A stretch of 57,127 nt of DNA from Planctomycetota bacterium (lineage in GTDB: Bacteria > Planctomycetota > Phycisphaerae > Sedimentisphaerales > Anaerobacaceae), in assembly GCA_014384025.1 (NCBI GenBank), contig JACNGQ010000233.1, positions 1 to 57,127 on the forward strand, in the 5' to 3' direction. The position numbers and the translations under genes are program-made. The notes under the pieces were generated by a model that made no database searches, was not told where the DNA came from, and saw only the letters and a program-made list of their open reading frames with translations. Positions 35,154-43,952 of this stretch are shown here, one piece after another. The first letter of the stretch is position 1. Each line of letters opens with the position of its first letter.

Positions 35154-36758
35154 ATGCCAAAAGAGACTGAGTCAAAAGCTAACAATGCTGGTAATAGCGA
35201 GCAATCCTCATCCGTAGATGCTTCACTTATACAGGAACCGCCGCGGACGCTGGGTGCGACGCTTCTTCGGCTTGGACCGGGTATGATAATCGCCGGCTCA
35301 ATAGTCGGGTCGGGCGAATTAATTGCCACGACTAAAGCCGGAGCTGAGGCGGGTTTCTGGCTGCTTTGGCTTATTATCCTCGGTTGTGTAATCAAGGTTT
35401 CTACGCAGATAGAATTCGGTCGATACACCATCACATGGAGCCAGACACCGCTCAAGGCATTGAATAACTTACCGGGACCGCGACTGAAAGTAAACTGGAT
35501 CCTCTGGTACTGGTTAATTATGACTGTGCTGGTGGTCTCCCAACAAGGTGGTATTGTAGGTGGTGTCGGACAGACATTGGCCATCAGTAAACCGTTAACA
35601 AGCTATGGCAGACAATATAACCGCTTGCAAAATGAGCTGGTCAGAACCAGAGTTGAGTTAAAGGTAGCTCAGGCACAAAGTGCAGAAAGTACCATTATTC
35701 AAGACTTGCAACAGAAGATCACCTCATTAACCTCTGAAACAGCTGAGCTTAGAGAGCCGACGGACACATATATCTGGGCTACGATTCTGGCAATTATGAC
35801 TTCTGTGTTGCTGTATGTAGGCCGATATGGATTGATCCAGTTTGTTGCAACAGTATTAGTTGTAACATTCACAATCGTAACGATAATCACTTTAATCGTT
35901 TTGCAGACCAAACCGGAATGGGCTGTTACCGGCGGTGACTTAGCCAGTGGTCTGAGTTTTCGTCTACCACCTGCTGCTGAAGGTACAAACATTAAGCCAA
36001 TCGCCACAGCGCTGGCGGCATTCGGTATAATAGGGGTCGGTTCTTTGGAACTGATGATGTACCCATACTGGTGTCTGGAAAAGGGCTATGCAAAGTATAC
36101 CGGTCCCAGAGATAGCACGGCACAATGGTTAAAGCGTGCCCGCGGCTGGCTGCATGTACTGCATATCGACGCATGGACATCGATGGTGGTCTATACTTTA
36201 GCTACGGTCGCCTTCTACCTGCTCGGAGCCGCCGTGCTTGGCAGAACGGCCCTTAATCCAAGCGGCAAACATATGGTACGTACGCTGGCGGCGATGTATG
36301 TGCCTGTCTTCGGCCCCTGGGCCGATAGAGTATTTCTATCCGGGGCCTTTGCAGTACTTTACTCTACATTCCTTGTCGCCGCAGCAGGTAATGCCAGAAT
36401 GGTAGCCGATGCTTTGGGTCTGTTCGGAATCACTGACGGCTCCGAACAGGCACGATTAAAATGGACACGCATTGTTTGCGCCATTTGGCCGCTGGTTGCA
36501 CTGATGTTATATATAGGTGTGCGTGCACCAACGAAAATGATTTTGGCTTGCGGAACCGCCCAGGCAATAATGTTGCCGATGCTGGGAGCGGCGGTTTTGT
36601 ATTTTCGCTACAAACGTAGTGATGAGAACCTGCGGCCGGGCCGGATTTGGAGTGCTATGCTATGGCTCTCTCTTGCAGGTTTTGTAATCATCGCCGGCTG
36701 GTCGCTGCGTTTTGTAATTATCGCCGGCTGGTCACTGCTAAGCAAATTTTTCGGATAG
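35154..36758 (+). CDS. Divergent Nramp-like membrane transporter
   Basis: A 534-residue inner-membrane protein related to Nramp (SLC11) carriers, with about 11 hydrophobic segments. The first segment, GPGMIIAGSIVGSGELIATT, has GSGE where metal-transporting Nramps have DPGN, and the sixth (ELMMYPYWC) lacks the metal-binding methionine motif MPH. Metal transport as in MntH is thus doubtful. A charged helix (about 155-200, NRLQNELVRTRVELKVAQAQ and SLTSETAELREP) interrupts the transmembrane core as a coiled-coil insert. The C-terminus has an in-frame 30-base tandem repeat. It stands divergent to uxaE and may import an organic anion; that is inference. Confidence 0.7.
   Translation: MPKETESKANNAGNSEQSSSVDASLIQEPPRTLGATLLRLGPGMIIAGSIVGSGELIATTKAGAEAGFWLLWLIILGCVIKVSTQIEFGRYTITWSQTPLKALNNLPGPRLKVNWILWYWLIMTVLVVSQQGGIVGGVGQTLAISKPLTSYGRQYNRLQNELVRTRVELKVAQAQSAESTIIQDLQQKITSLTSETAELREPTDTYIWATILAIMTSVLLYVGRYGLIQFVATVLVVTFTIVTIITLIVLQTKPEWAVTGGDLASGLSFRLPPAAEGTNIKPIATALAAFGIIGVGSLELMMYPYWCLEKGYAKYTGPRDSTAQWLKRARGWLHVLHIDAWTSMVVYTLATVAFYLLGAAVLGRTALNPSGKHMVRTLAAMYVPVFGPWADRVFLSGAFAVLYSTFLVAAAGNARMVADALGLFGITDGSEQARLKWTRIVCAIWPLVALMLYIGVRAPTKMILACGTAQAIMLPMLGAAVLYFRYKRSDENLRPGRIWSAMLWLSLAGFVIIAGWSLRFVIIAGWSLLSKFFG
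36681..36740 (+). repeat. 30-bp tandem duplication at the transporter's C-terminus
   Basis: 36681-36710 and 36711-36740 are near-identical (three differing bases by eye) and encode FVIIAGWSLR and FVIIAGWSLL in series, adding ten residues to the last membrane segment. Confidence 0.9.
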
Positions 36759-36921
36759 ATGTTTTGTTCGGAGAAATAACCAATCAATAGCTTGACTGCG
36801 CCGGTATATTACCTAAAATCAGTAACATAGATATAATAAATGTCCCAACAAAAAGTACAACCGGAATGCTCTGGATTGTGCCAGGTAACAAATCGTTGGC
36901 CAAACAAGGAAGGATTGAATT

Positions 36922-37653
36922 ATGGATTTGAACGGCAAGATAGTTTTAGTTGTCGGTGGAGCAGGAGGTATTGGTTTAGGTATCGCCAGTGCTCTTGCCA
37001 CCGAAGGCTGTAGAGTAGCAATTGCAGATTCGAACGAAGAGGCCCTGGTAAATGCTGCCAAAGCCGGAGGCGGCGACTCTGAATTTTTATGGCAGACCTG
37101 TGACATCACCAAGCGTAAGCAAGTATCGCAGCTATTTAAATGGCTTGGCGATGAACTTGGGCCAGTTGATATCCTCGTCAATAGTGCAGGTATTAATGTT
37201 GGTAATCGAATGATGTCCAACATTGACCCCGAAGACTTCGACCACGTGATGGAGGTTAATACAACGGGAACTTTTAACTGCATCCATGCCGCACTTCCGA
37301 TAATGCGTCAGAAAGGTTCGGGACTTATCGTCAATATTGTATCTCTTGCGGGCAAACGTGCGATGCTGCTGGCGGGTATGCCATATTGTGTCTCGAAGTT
37401 TGCCGCGAGCGCTCTTGGGACTTTTGTCAACCTGGAGGAATGTGGAAACGGTATAAAAGTAACAAATATTTATCCGGGCGAAACAAACACGCCGATTGTT
37501 GACAAGCGTCCCTCGCCGCCACCGCCTGAAAAACGTGTGAAAATGCTGCAGCCGGAGGATATTGCCGCCTGCGTGGTGACAGTCGCCAAGCTGCCGGATC
37601 GAGCGATTGTTCCAGAGCTGATAATTACTCCCACACATATGATGATTGCCTGA
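36922..37653 (+). CDS. SDR-family oxidoreductase
   Basis: A 243-residue short-chain dehydrogenase with GGAGGIGLG (about 12-20), ADSN after strand 2 (NAD-type acidic residue), NSAG, Ser141, Tyr155 and Lys159 (YCVSK). The C-terminus is short and unlike the SDR at 32293; the PSPPPPEKR stretch with PGETNTPIV resembles the 'clavulanate/3-ketoacyl-like' SDR subgroup. A GGAAGG box lies 10 bases before the ATG, and TATAAT at 36832-36837 may be part of a promoter. It follows the transporter by 163 bases on the same strand and is probably part of the sugar-acid locus; substrate unknown. Confidence 0.8.
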   Translation: MDLNGKIVLVVGGAGGIGLGIASALATEGCRVAIADSNEEALVNAAKAGGGDSEFLWQTCDITKRKQVSQLFKWLGDELGPVDILVNSAGINVGNRMMSNIDPEDFDHVMEVNTTGTFNCIHAALPIMRQKGSGLIVNIVSLAGKRAMLLAGMPYCVSKFAASALGTFVNLEECGNGIKVTNIYPGETNTPIVDKRPSPPPPEKRVKMLQPEDIAACVVTVAKLPDRAIVPELIITPTHMMIA

Positions 37654-37665
37654 GCTTGCTTTTGA

Positions 37666-37694
37666 TTTACAATTTAATGTTTATTATTTATAAC
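37666..37694 (+). promoter_or_regulatory. Probable promoter of the mutarotase operon
   Basis: TTTACA at 37666-37671 and TATAAC at 37689-37694 are 17 bases apart, ending 30 bases before the ATG at 37725. It would drive the mutarotase, Gfo/Idh, isomerase and GntP genes that follow. Confidence 0.45.
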
Positions 37695-37724
37695 TTGTGC
37701 TAAGGAAATTTTGAGGGCTTTTCT

Positions 37725-38870
37725 ATGGCTAATTACCGCTTTGTTATTTGCATGGTGCTGACAGCGATCTGTTTCAACGGCGGAAAAGCCGTTGGCAGGT
37801 CATTCCAGAAAACTCAGGCCGGCTTGGGAGTAAAAGAGAAGTTGTTCGGTCAAATGCCGGACGGCCGGGAGGTAACTCTCTATGAGCTGACGAATGCAAA
37901 AGGACTGCGTGCAGGGATTATTAATTACGGAGCAATATTGGTGTCACTGGATGTGCCGGATCGGGACGGCAAATCAGCCGATGTAGCGCTTGGATTCGAT
38001 GATATGGACTCCTATATCAATAGAAACCCTCTATTTGGGGCCGTTGTCGGTCGCTTTGCCAATCGTATTGAAAACGCCAGTTTCACACTTGACGGCACAG
38101 AATACAAGCTGACCGCCAATGCCGGCAAGAACCACATACACGGCGGAAGAAACAAGAGATTCGATAAGGTCTTGTGGGAAGGCAGCCTGTTGCCCGGTGG
38201 CAAAGAGGCCGGTGTTAGATTTTCATATCTCAGCAGGGACGGTGACGAGGGATTTCCCGGTAACCTTAAGTGCATTGTTACCTATACCCTGACGAACAAC
38301 AATGAGTTGAAAATAAGCTACCAAGCCACTACAGACAAACCTACTATTATCAATCTTACCAATCACAGCTATTTTAATCTCGCCGGAGCAGGCAATGGTG
38401 ACGTTCTCGACCATGAGATGATAATCAACGCCGATTACTATACCCCTTCAGATACCGCACTAATACCTACCGGGGAGATTCATAATGTCAAAGATACTCC
38501 TCTGGATTTTACCACTCCAAAGACAATCGGCGCAAGGATAAGCCTGCTTACACAAACACGCGGCTATGATCATAACTATGTGCTGAAAAATTCAGGCGGC
38601 GCACTTATTCCAGCCGCCAGAGTCTATGAACCTAAAAGCGGGCGGGTAATGGAAGTTCAAACCACTGAACCGGGCATGCAGTTTTATACCGCAAATGGTA
38701 TGAGGGGAGTTAAAGGTAAGGGTGGAAAGATTTACGACAATCATTATGGCTTTTGCCTTGAGACTCAGCATTTTCCTGATTCACCCAACAAGCCGCATTT
38801 TCCATCCGTTGTGTTGCGACCGGGTGAAAAGTTCAATACTATAACCGTATTTACGTTTTCAACACAATAG
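37725..38870 (+). CDS. galM: Exported aldose 1-epimerase (galactose mutarotase)
   Basis: Interconverts alpha and beta anomers of aldoses. A signal peptide (MANYRFVICMVLTAICFNGG, cleavage near residue 24) puts it outside the cytoplasm, as is common for planctomycete and Bacteroidetes GalM. Family blocks are visible: GFDDMDSYI, FGAVVGRFANRI, NHIHGG (catalytic His), NLTNHSYFNLAG (catalytic His), RGYDHNYVL, TTEPGMQFYTAN and CLETQHFPDSPNKP (catalytic Glu). At 381 residues with leader it is full length. It is followed after 22 bases by the Gfo/Idh gene, so the two are likely co-transcribed. Confidence 0.9.
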   Translation: MANYRFVICMVLTAICFNGGKAVGRSFQKTQAGLGVKEKLFGQMPDGREVTLYELTNAKGLRAGIINYGAILVSLDVPDRDGKSADVALGFDDMDSYINRNPLFGAVVGRFANRIENASFTLDGTEYKLTANAGKNHIHGGRNKRFDKVLWEGSLLPGGKEAGVRFSYLSRDGDEGFPGNLKCIVTYTLTNNNELKISYQATTDKPTIINLTNHSYFNLAGAGNGDVLDHEMIINADYYTPSDTALIPTGEIHNVKDTPLDFTTPKTIGARISLLTQTRGYDHNYVLKNSGGALIPAARVYEPKSGRVMEVQTTEPGMQFYTANGMRGVKGKGGKIYDNHYGFCLETQHFPDSPNKPHFPSVVLRPGEKFNTITVFTFSTQ

Positions 38871-38892
38871 ATAGTATTCAGGGGCAAAACCA

Positions 38893-40350
38893 ATGAACAG
38901 ACTCACTCGCAGAGACTTTATCAGGAACTTAACAGCTGCTGCGTGTGTTGGATTCGGCTCAGCATCTGCCAGGGCCTCCTCGAAGGTTCTCGGGTCAAAC
39001 GATGACATTCGCATTGCTATTGTGGGTCTTCGCAAAAAAGGCAAGGAGCATATCGACATCTTCAGCAAAGTGCCGGGCGTCCGCATAGTTGCTCTCTGCG
39101 ATGTTGACACAGAATTCCTGGACTTCGAGGCCAGGCAATTCAGGGACCGTAATGAGAAAGTCGCTACATATGTGGACTACCGAAAGTTGCTCGATGATAA
39201 AGACATCGATGCCGTTATAATCGTCACCCCTGACCACTGGCATGCTCTGATGACCATTTGGGCTTGCCAGGCAGGTAAAGACATGTACGTTGAGAAGCCG
39301 CTCTCCCATAATATCTGGGAAGGCTATAGGATGGTAGAAGCAGCTCGCAAGTATAATCGGATTGCCCAAACCGGCAGCCAGGACCGCTCCGATGTAGGCC
39401 TGCGGGCGGCCGTGGAATATATCAAACAAGGCAACCTTGGCTCTATCAAACTCGCCAGGGCAATCAGCTACAATCTCCGTGAGAGCATTGGCAAAGTCAA
39501 TGGTCCCCAGCCTATCCCTGCATCCGTGGACTATAATCTCTTTCAGGGACCGGCTTCACTCACACCCTTGATGCGGAAGAACCTGCACTATGATTGGCAC
39601 TGGTTTTGGGACACCGGTACCGGGGAAGTCGGCAATCTCGGTGCCCACAATATCGACGAGAGCCGGTGGGCAATTGGTCATCAGAACATCGCCCCCAAAG
39701 CAATCAGCATCGGCGGACGGTTGGTGTTGGACGATGACGGGCAAACGGCTAATACGCAGATTACTTTCTTTGACTATAAGCCGGTTCCGATGATTTATGA
39801 AGTTCGTAACCTGCGACGTAGAAAGGGCCTTCGCGCCGAAGACCATTTTAGAGGAACAAACTTTGGCATGGTGGTCAATTGTGAGGGAGGCTATTTTCGA
39901 GGGGGTAGAGGCGGCGGCTGGGTATATGACAATAACAACAAAAAGGTCAAGCAGTTTCCCGGCGAAGGCGGTCTCGATCATCAGGCAAATTTCATTCAGG
40001 CGATGCGAAGCCGGAAAGTCAGTGACCTGAGAGCCGATATTCTCGAAGGTCATATCTCTGCGGCACTCTGTCACATGGCCAATATATCCTATCGGCTTGG
40101 ACGCAAAGAACCCGTTGAGAAAATCAGGGAGCAAATCGCAGGAAACAGTATCCTTGCAGAATCTTTTGAGAGTTGTCTGAAACATCTGAAAGCCAATGAG
40201 GTGGACCTTCGAAAGGAACCTTTGACAATAGGACCTTATTTAACGTTTGATCAGACAAGTGAGAAATTCGTCGGCCAGGCCAGTGACTGGGCAAATATGT
40301 TGATACGCCGAAATTACCGTGAACCTTTTGTGGTACCCGATAAAGTGTGA
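38893..40350 (+). CDS. Tat-exported Gfo/Idh/MocA-family oxidoreductase
   Basis: A 485-residue NAD(P)-dependent sugar oxidoreductase with a twin-arginine leader (NRLTRRDFIRNL, signal to about residue 29). Tat export lets it leave the cell already folded with cofactor. The Rossmann part has IRIAIVGLRKKGKEH, where the usual GxGxxG is altered, then DHWHALMT and YVEKPLSHN (the EKP motif). WHWFWDTGTGEVGNLGAHNID is part of the C-terminal sheet (given in shortened form: WFWDTGTGEVGNLGAHN). Such exported members are typical of planctomycete polysaccharide loci and act on sugars or glycosides. Gap of 22 bases to the mutarotase upstream. The substrate is unknown. Confidence 0.8.
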   Translation: MNRLTRRDFIRNLTAAACVGFGSASARASSKVLGSNDDIRIAIVGLRKKGKEHIDIFSKVPGVRIVALCDVDTEFLDFEARQFRDRNEKVATYVDYRKLLDDKDIDAVIIVTPDHWHALMTIWACQAGKDMYVEKPLSHNIWEGYRMVEAARKYNRIAQTGSQDRSDVGLRAAVEYIKQGNLGSIKLARAISYNLRESIGKVNGPQPIPASVDYNLFQGPASLTPLMRKNLHYDWHWFWDTGTGEVGNLGAHNIDESRWAIGHQNIAPKAISIGGRLVLDDDGQTANTQITFFDYKPVPMIYEVRNLRRRKGLRAEDHFRGTNFGMVVNCEGGYFRGGRGGGWVYDNNNKKVKQFPGEGGLDHQANFIQAMRSRKVSDLRADILEGHISAALCHMANISYRLGRKEPVEKIREQIAGNSILAESFESCLKHLKANEVDLRKEPLTIGPYLTFDQTSEKFVGQASDWANMLIRRNYREPFVVPDKV

Positions 40351-40476
40351 TATTATCTTAAAAAGTTAAAACGAAATGAGTTCCGCGACCGAATTGCTGT
40401 AATTTTTGCTTAATAAGGTTCTATAATTGAAAGATATACATTGCCGGTAACGTAAAGCATGGGAGATTGTAGAAAG

Positions 40477-41544
40477 ATGAATCGCCGAGAAGCACTTTTT
40501 TCTATTGCCGGCGGATTTACGGCAGCTACTGTAGGGAACCTGACAAAAGTATACGGCGCAGACCAAAACAGAAAATCCCGGCTTGGCATTGCGGACTTTT
40601 CCTATAACCTTCGATTCAGAGCAGAACGCTCCCGGCGAATGAAGGGAGGACTTAGTGATCCACTAAACTTCCTCGACCATTGTTACAACATTGGTGCCGG
40701 CGGTGTTCAGATGAACATCGGGGCTCGTGACGAAGATTACACCCGCAGACTACGCCAACAGGCTGAAGCTTTTGATATGTTTGTCGAGGGCTCAACATCT
40801 TTGCCAAAGGATAGGCCCGGGGTAGATAGATTCGAAGCAGCAGTGCGGACAGCCAGACAGGCCGGAGCAAAGGTAATCCGTATCGCAATAGGCGGGCGCC
40901 GCTATGAACAGTTCAGCAAGGCCGAACAATTCAAAGCATTTGCCGAACGTTCACTGAAATCGGTGCAACTGGCTGAGCCGGTGGCAGCCCGACACCGTAT
41001 GCGATTGGCGATTGAAAATCATAAAGACTGGCGAATCGACCAAATGCTTGATATGCTCAGGCGCGCCAGCAGCGAATACGTAGGTGTGTGTGTTGACACA
41101 GGTAACAGTTTTTCTCTTCTGGAAGATTCAATGGCGTTTGTAGAGGCATACGCACCTTATGCCTTTGCAACTCATCTTAAAGATATGGCTGTGGCTGAAT
41201 ACGAAGACGGATTTCTGCTTGCCGATGTCCCGTTGGGTCAGGGCCTGCTTGACCTGCCTCGAATAGTGCGTGTACTCCGCAAGGCAAGGCCTGAAATTCG
41301 GTTCAGTCTTGAGATGGCAACACGAGATCCCTTGAAAGTCCCATGCCTGACCGAAAAGTACTGGGTGACGTTCGCGAACGTGCCCGGTTCTGATTTGGCT
41401 CGTGCTCTCAGGTATGTCCGCGATAATGCATCACCGGAGCATCTGCCGAAGGTAAACCATCTGCCTCCGAATGAGCTGGTCAAACTCGAAGAAGCTAACA
41501 TCAAAAAATGCCTTACTTTCGCAAAGGAGCACTTGAATTTGTGA
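40477..41544 (+). CDS. Exported sugar-phosphate isomerase/epimerase-like TIM barrel
   Basis: A 355-residue xylose-isomerase-like barrel. From the ATG at 40477 it has a leader with twin arginines (NRREALFSIAGGFTAATVG). Candidate metal ligands of the family are visible: Glu in RLAIENHKDW, Asp in VCVDTGNSF, His in FATHLKDM and Glu in FSLEMATRDP. Such proteins isomerise or epimerise sugars or inositols. The lead-in ATG at 40459 is less likely because the next ATG has AGAAAG before it and gives a cleaner leader. It lies 37 bases before the second GntP gene and a TATAAT at 40422-40427 may provide its own promoter. Confidence 0.75.
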   Translation: MNRREALFSIAGGFTAATVGNLTKVYGADQNRKSRLGIADFSYNLRFRAERSRRMKGGLSDPLNFLDHCYNIGAGGVQMNIGARDEDYTRRLRQQAEAFDMFVEGSTSLPKDRPGVDRFEAAVRTARQAGAKVIRIAIGGRRYEQFSKAEQFKAFAERSLKSVQLAEPVAARHRMRLAIENHKDWRIDQMLDMLRRASSEYVGVCVDTGNSFSLLEDSMAFVEAYAPYAFATHLKDMAVAEYEDGFLLADVPLGQGLLDLPRIVRVLRKARPEIRFSLEMATRDPLKVPCLTEKYWVTFANVPGSDLARALRYVRDNASPEHLPKVNHLPPNELVKLEEANIKKCLTFAKEHLNL

Positions 41545-41581
41545 GTGACTGTATAGAGACAATATTTGGAGGTCCGTTATT

Positions 41582-42934
41582 ATGAATCCGGTAGTTATTT
41601 TGATTATTGGGGTTGTTTTACTCATCGGTATGATTCTTGTATTGCGTCTAAATGCCTTTGTCGCGCTGATTACGTCAGCGATGGTCATCAGTCTGCTCTC
41701 GCCGGGTGACTTTGCCGACAAGATTGCCCGTGTGGGCAAGGCATTCGGAGGGGCCGCCGGAAACATCGGCATTGTAATCGCCATGGCGGCCATTATCGGC
41801 AAGTGCATGATGGACAGCGGTGCAGCCGACCGGATTGTGCGGTCTTTTCTAAAGGTTTTGGGTGAAAAAAGAGCTGCGACGGCATTGATGCTAAGCGGAT
41901 TCGTACTGTCCGTGCCGGTCTTTTTCGACACCGTTTTCTATTTGCTGGTCCCGCTGGCCCGCTCGTTATGGGGACGGACACACAAAAACTATATGCTGTA
42001 CGTAACAGCCATCGTCGCCGGTGCCGCAATTACTCACACACTTGTTCCCCCAACACCCGGTCCGTTGCTTATGGCAAGTGAACTCAAAGTCGATGTCGGC
42101 TTGATGATGATAATCGGTCTGCTCATTGGTCTGCCAACTGCCGCGCTCGGTGTGCTGGTATGCAAGATGATTAACAGACGAATGGATATCCCCATGCGTC
42201 CGTATGCCGGCCAGGCGGAACCGGAACTGCTCGATGACAACCAGCTACCTCCGTTTTGGATTTCGTTCGCTCCGATTGCTCTTCCGATAATTCTAATCTC
42301 TCTGAACACCGTGACCAATGCCCTGAACGTTGGTAAACCGATGAGTGAAATCGCGGCTGTTCTGGGCCACCGTGATTCAGCACTGGTGCTCGCAGCGGCT
42401 GTTGCCATGTTTGTGCTGGTCCGCCAGCGAAAGTTATCTTTCAAGGAACTGGCCTCCAGATGCGAAACAGCTCTCATGAGCGGCGGTATGATCATCCTGA
42501 TCACGGCTGCCGGCGGAGCATTCGGCGCCATGCTGCGAGAGGCTGGCATTAAGGCTTTACTCCAGGAGTTGCTCGGCGTTCAAGGCGGGTCAGTTATGTT
42601 GCTGATGGCATTTGCCGTTGCCGTCGTAATGAAATTCGCCCAGGGCTCCGGAACCGTTTCGATGATCACCACTGTCTCTATATTCGCCGCTATGGGCATC
42701 TCGCCTACAATGCTTGGCTGCAATCCGGTTTATCTTGCAATGGCGATTGGAAGCGGCTCGCTGGTTGGTGACTGGATGAACAACAGCGGCTTCTGGATAT
42801 TCGCGCGGATGGGCGGTTTTACAGAAATCGAAACGCTCAAATCATGGACTATTCTCACGGCTGCACTCGGAGTAATAGGACTCGGATTCACACTTCTTTT
42901 CGCGTATCTGCTGCCCATGATGCCAGCCGCATAA
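41582..42934 (+). CDS. GntP-family sugar-acid permease (second copy)
   Basis: A 450-residue inner-membrane symporter of the gluconate permease family with about 12 hydrophobic segments and the family blocks SGFVLSVPVFFDTVFYLL, THTLVPPTPGP, KFAQGSGTVSM and GDWMNNSGFW. It is shorter than the copy at 24949 and differs clearly in sequence, so the two are not a recent duplication and may take different acids. GGAGG lies 8 nt before the ATG. Last gene of the + strand group; it converges with garR. Confidence 0.9.
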   Translation: MNPVVILIIGVVLLIGMILVLRLNAFVALITSAMVISLLSPGDFADKIARVGKAFGGAAGNIGIVIAMAAIIGKCMMDSGAADRIVRSFLKVLGEKRAATALMLSGFVLSVPVFFDTVFYLLVPLARSLWGRTHKNYMLYVTAIVAGAAITHTLVPPTPGPLLMASELKVDVGLMMIIGLLIGLPTAALGVLVCKMINRRMDIPMRPYAGQAEPELLDDNQLPPFWISFAPIALPIILISLNTVTNALNVGKPMSEIAAVLGHRDSALVLAAAVAMFVLVRQRKLSFKELASRCETALMSGGMIILITAAGGAFGAMLREAGIKALLQELLGVQGGSVMLLMAFAVAVVMKFAQGSGTVSMITTVSIFAAMGISPTMLGCNPVYLAMAIGSGSLVGDWMNNSGFWIFARMGGFTEIETLKSWTILTAALGVIGLGFTLLFAYLLPMMPAA

Positions 42935-42940
42935 ACAGAA

Positions 42941-42975
42941 CCAAGCTGTCGGTCGTATTCAGCCGACTGGTTTGA
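42941..42975. terminator. Possible two-way terminator between gntP and garR
   Basis: The 42-base gap between convergent genes holds an imperfect stem: CAAGCTGTCGG pairs with CCGACTGGTTTG with one bulged base and a loop around CGTATTCA. There is no long T-run on the plus strand. Confidence 0.3.
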
Positions 42976-42976
42976 G

Positions 42977-43867
42977 CTATTGTTGTCTTACCTGGACTTT
43001 AGCGAGTTTCTCGTAGAACTGAATAATCCCGCCATGGTCGTCTGAGCCCTTGCCGTCCACCTTCAATGCCTGCATCACTTCCATTACAGCGCTGGATAGT
43101 GGAACTGGGACTCCTACTTCATGGGCGGTATCCAATGCGTTGGCCAGATCCTTAATGTGCAACTCTATACGGAATCCAGGTTTGAAGTTGCCTTTGAGCA
43201 CGAGCGGCATCTTTGCATCCAGGACCGTACTGCCGGCAAGTCCCCCGCGAATCGCCTGGAAGACCTTTTCTGCATTGACGCCTGCTTTGGCTGCCAACAC
43301 CATTGCCTCCGACATTGCGGCAATATTCAGTGCCACGATAATCTGGTTGGCTAATTTTGTCATATTGCCGCTTCCAATATCGCCCACCAGTGTCACGGAA
43401 GCCCCCATTACACCCAGAATGTCTTTTACCTCATCGAATGTCTCTTGCGGTCCACCGACCATGATTGCAAGCGTACCTTCTTTGGCTTTGGGCTCACCTC
43501 CGCTCACCGGAGCATCGAGCATAACAACTCCTTTTTCCTTTGCTCTTTCTGCCACCTCCTTGCTCGCTAAAGGTGCTATGGAACTCATATCGATAAGGAT
43601 AGTGCCCGGCTTTGCCCCCTCCAGAACACCGTTTTTACCCAGCACAGCGTCCTTGACATCCGGGGAATTGGGCAGCATTGTTATTACAATCTCGCTCTTT
43701 TCGGCAACATCTTTGCTCGATGAGCCTGCCTTCGCTCCGGCTGCGACTGCTTCTTCGACCTTCCCGGGTACAATGTCATAAACAGTGAGTGAGTATCCCT
43801 TTTTGAGTAGATTTCCGGCCATAGGATTGCCCATTATTCCCAATCCAATAAAACCAATCTTCTTCAT
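42977..43867 (-). CDS. garR: Tartronate semialdehyde reductase (2-hydroxy-3-oxopropionate reductase)
   Basis: A 296-residue beta-hydroxyacid dehydrogenase. GLGIMGNPMAGNL at the N-terminus binds NAD(H), DAPVSGGE (about 118-125) binds substrate, and the catalytic Lys171 sits in GNMTKLANQ. In E. coli GarR reduces tartronate semialdehyde to D-glycerate, the step that follows the GarL aldolase. With the aldolase at 27667 and the dehydratase at 23612 it completes a glucarate/galactarate route. A close family relative is 3-hydroxyisobutyrate dehydrogenase, but DAPVSGGEPKAKEGTL and the context favour GarR. AAAGG lies 7 nt before the ATG. The transaldolase-family gene is 85 bases upstream on the same strand. 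Confidence 0.85.
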   Translation of the reverse strand: MKKIGFIGLGIMGNPMAGNLLKKGYSLTVYDIVPGKVEEAVAAGAKAGSSSKDVAEKSEIVITMLPNSPDVKDAVLGKNGVLEGAKPGTILIDMSSIAPLASKEVAERAKEKGVVMLDAPVSGGEPKAKEGTLAIMVGGPQETFDEVKDILGVMGASVTLVGDIGSGNMTKLANQIIVALNIAAMSEAMVLAAKAGVNAEKVFQAIRGGLAGSTVLDAKMPLVLKGNFKPGFRIELHIKDLANALDTAHEVGVPVPLSSAVMEVMQALKVDGKGSDDHGGIIQFYEKLAKVQVRQQ

Positions 43868-43952
43868 ATTAAAACCTTTCTCTGTATTCTTGTTAGCAGA
43901 TTCTTATAACAAAGCCGACGTCAATATACTCTTGTCAGCCGTCACAAAAACA

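Noticed and set aside
39556-40185. 209-codon minus-strand frame opposite the Gfo/Idh gene
   Set aside because: Antisense to a gene with strong family motifs; no ribosome site or family of its own.
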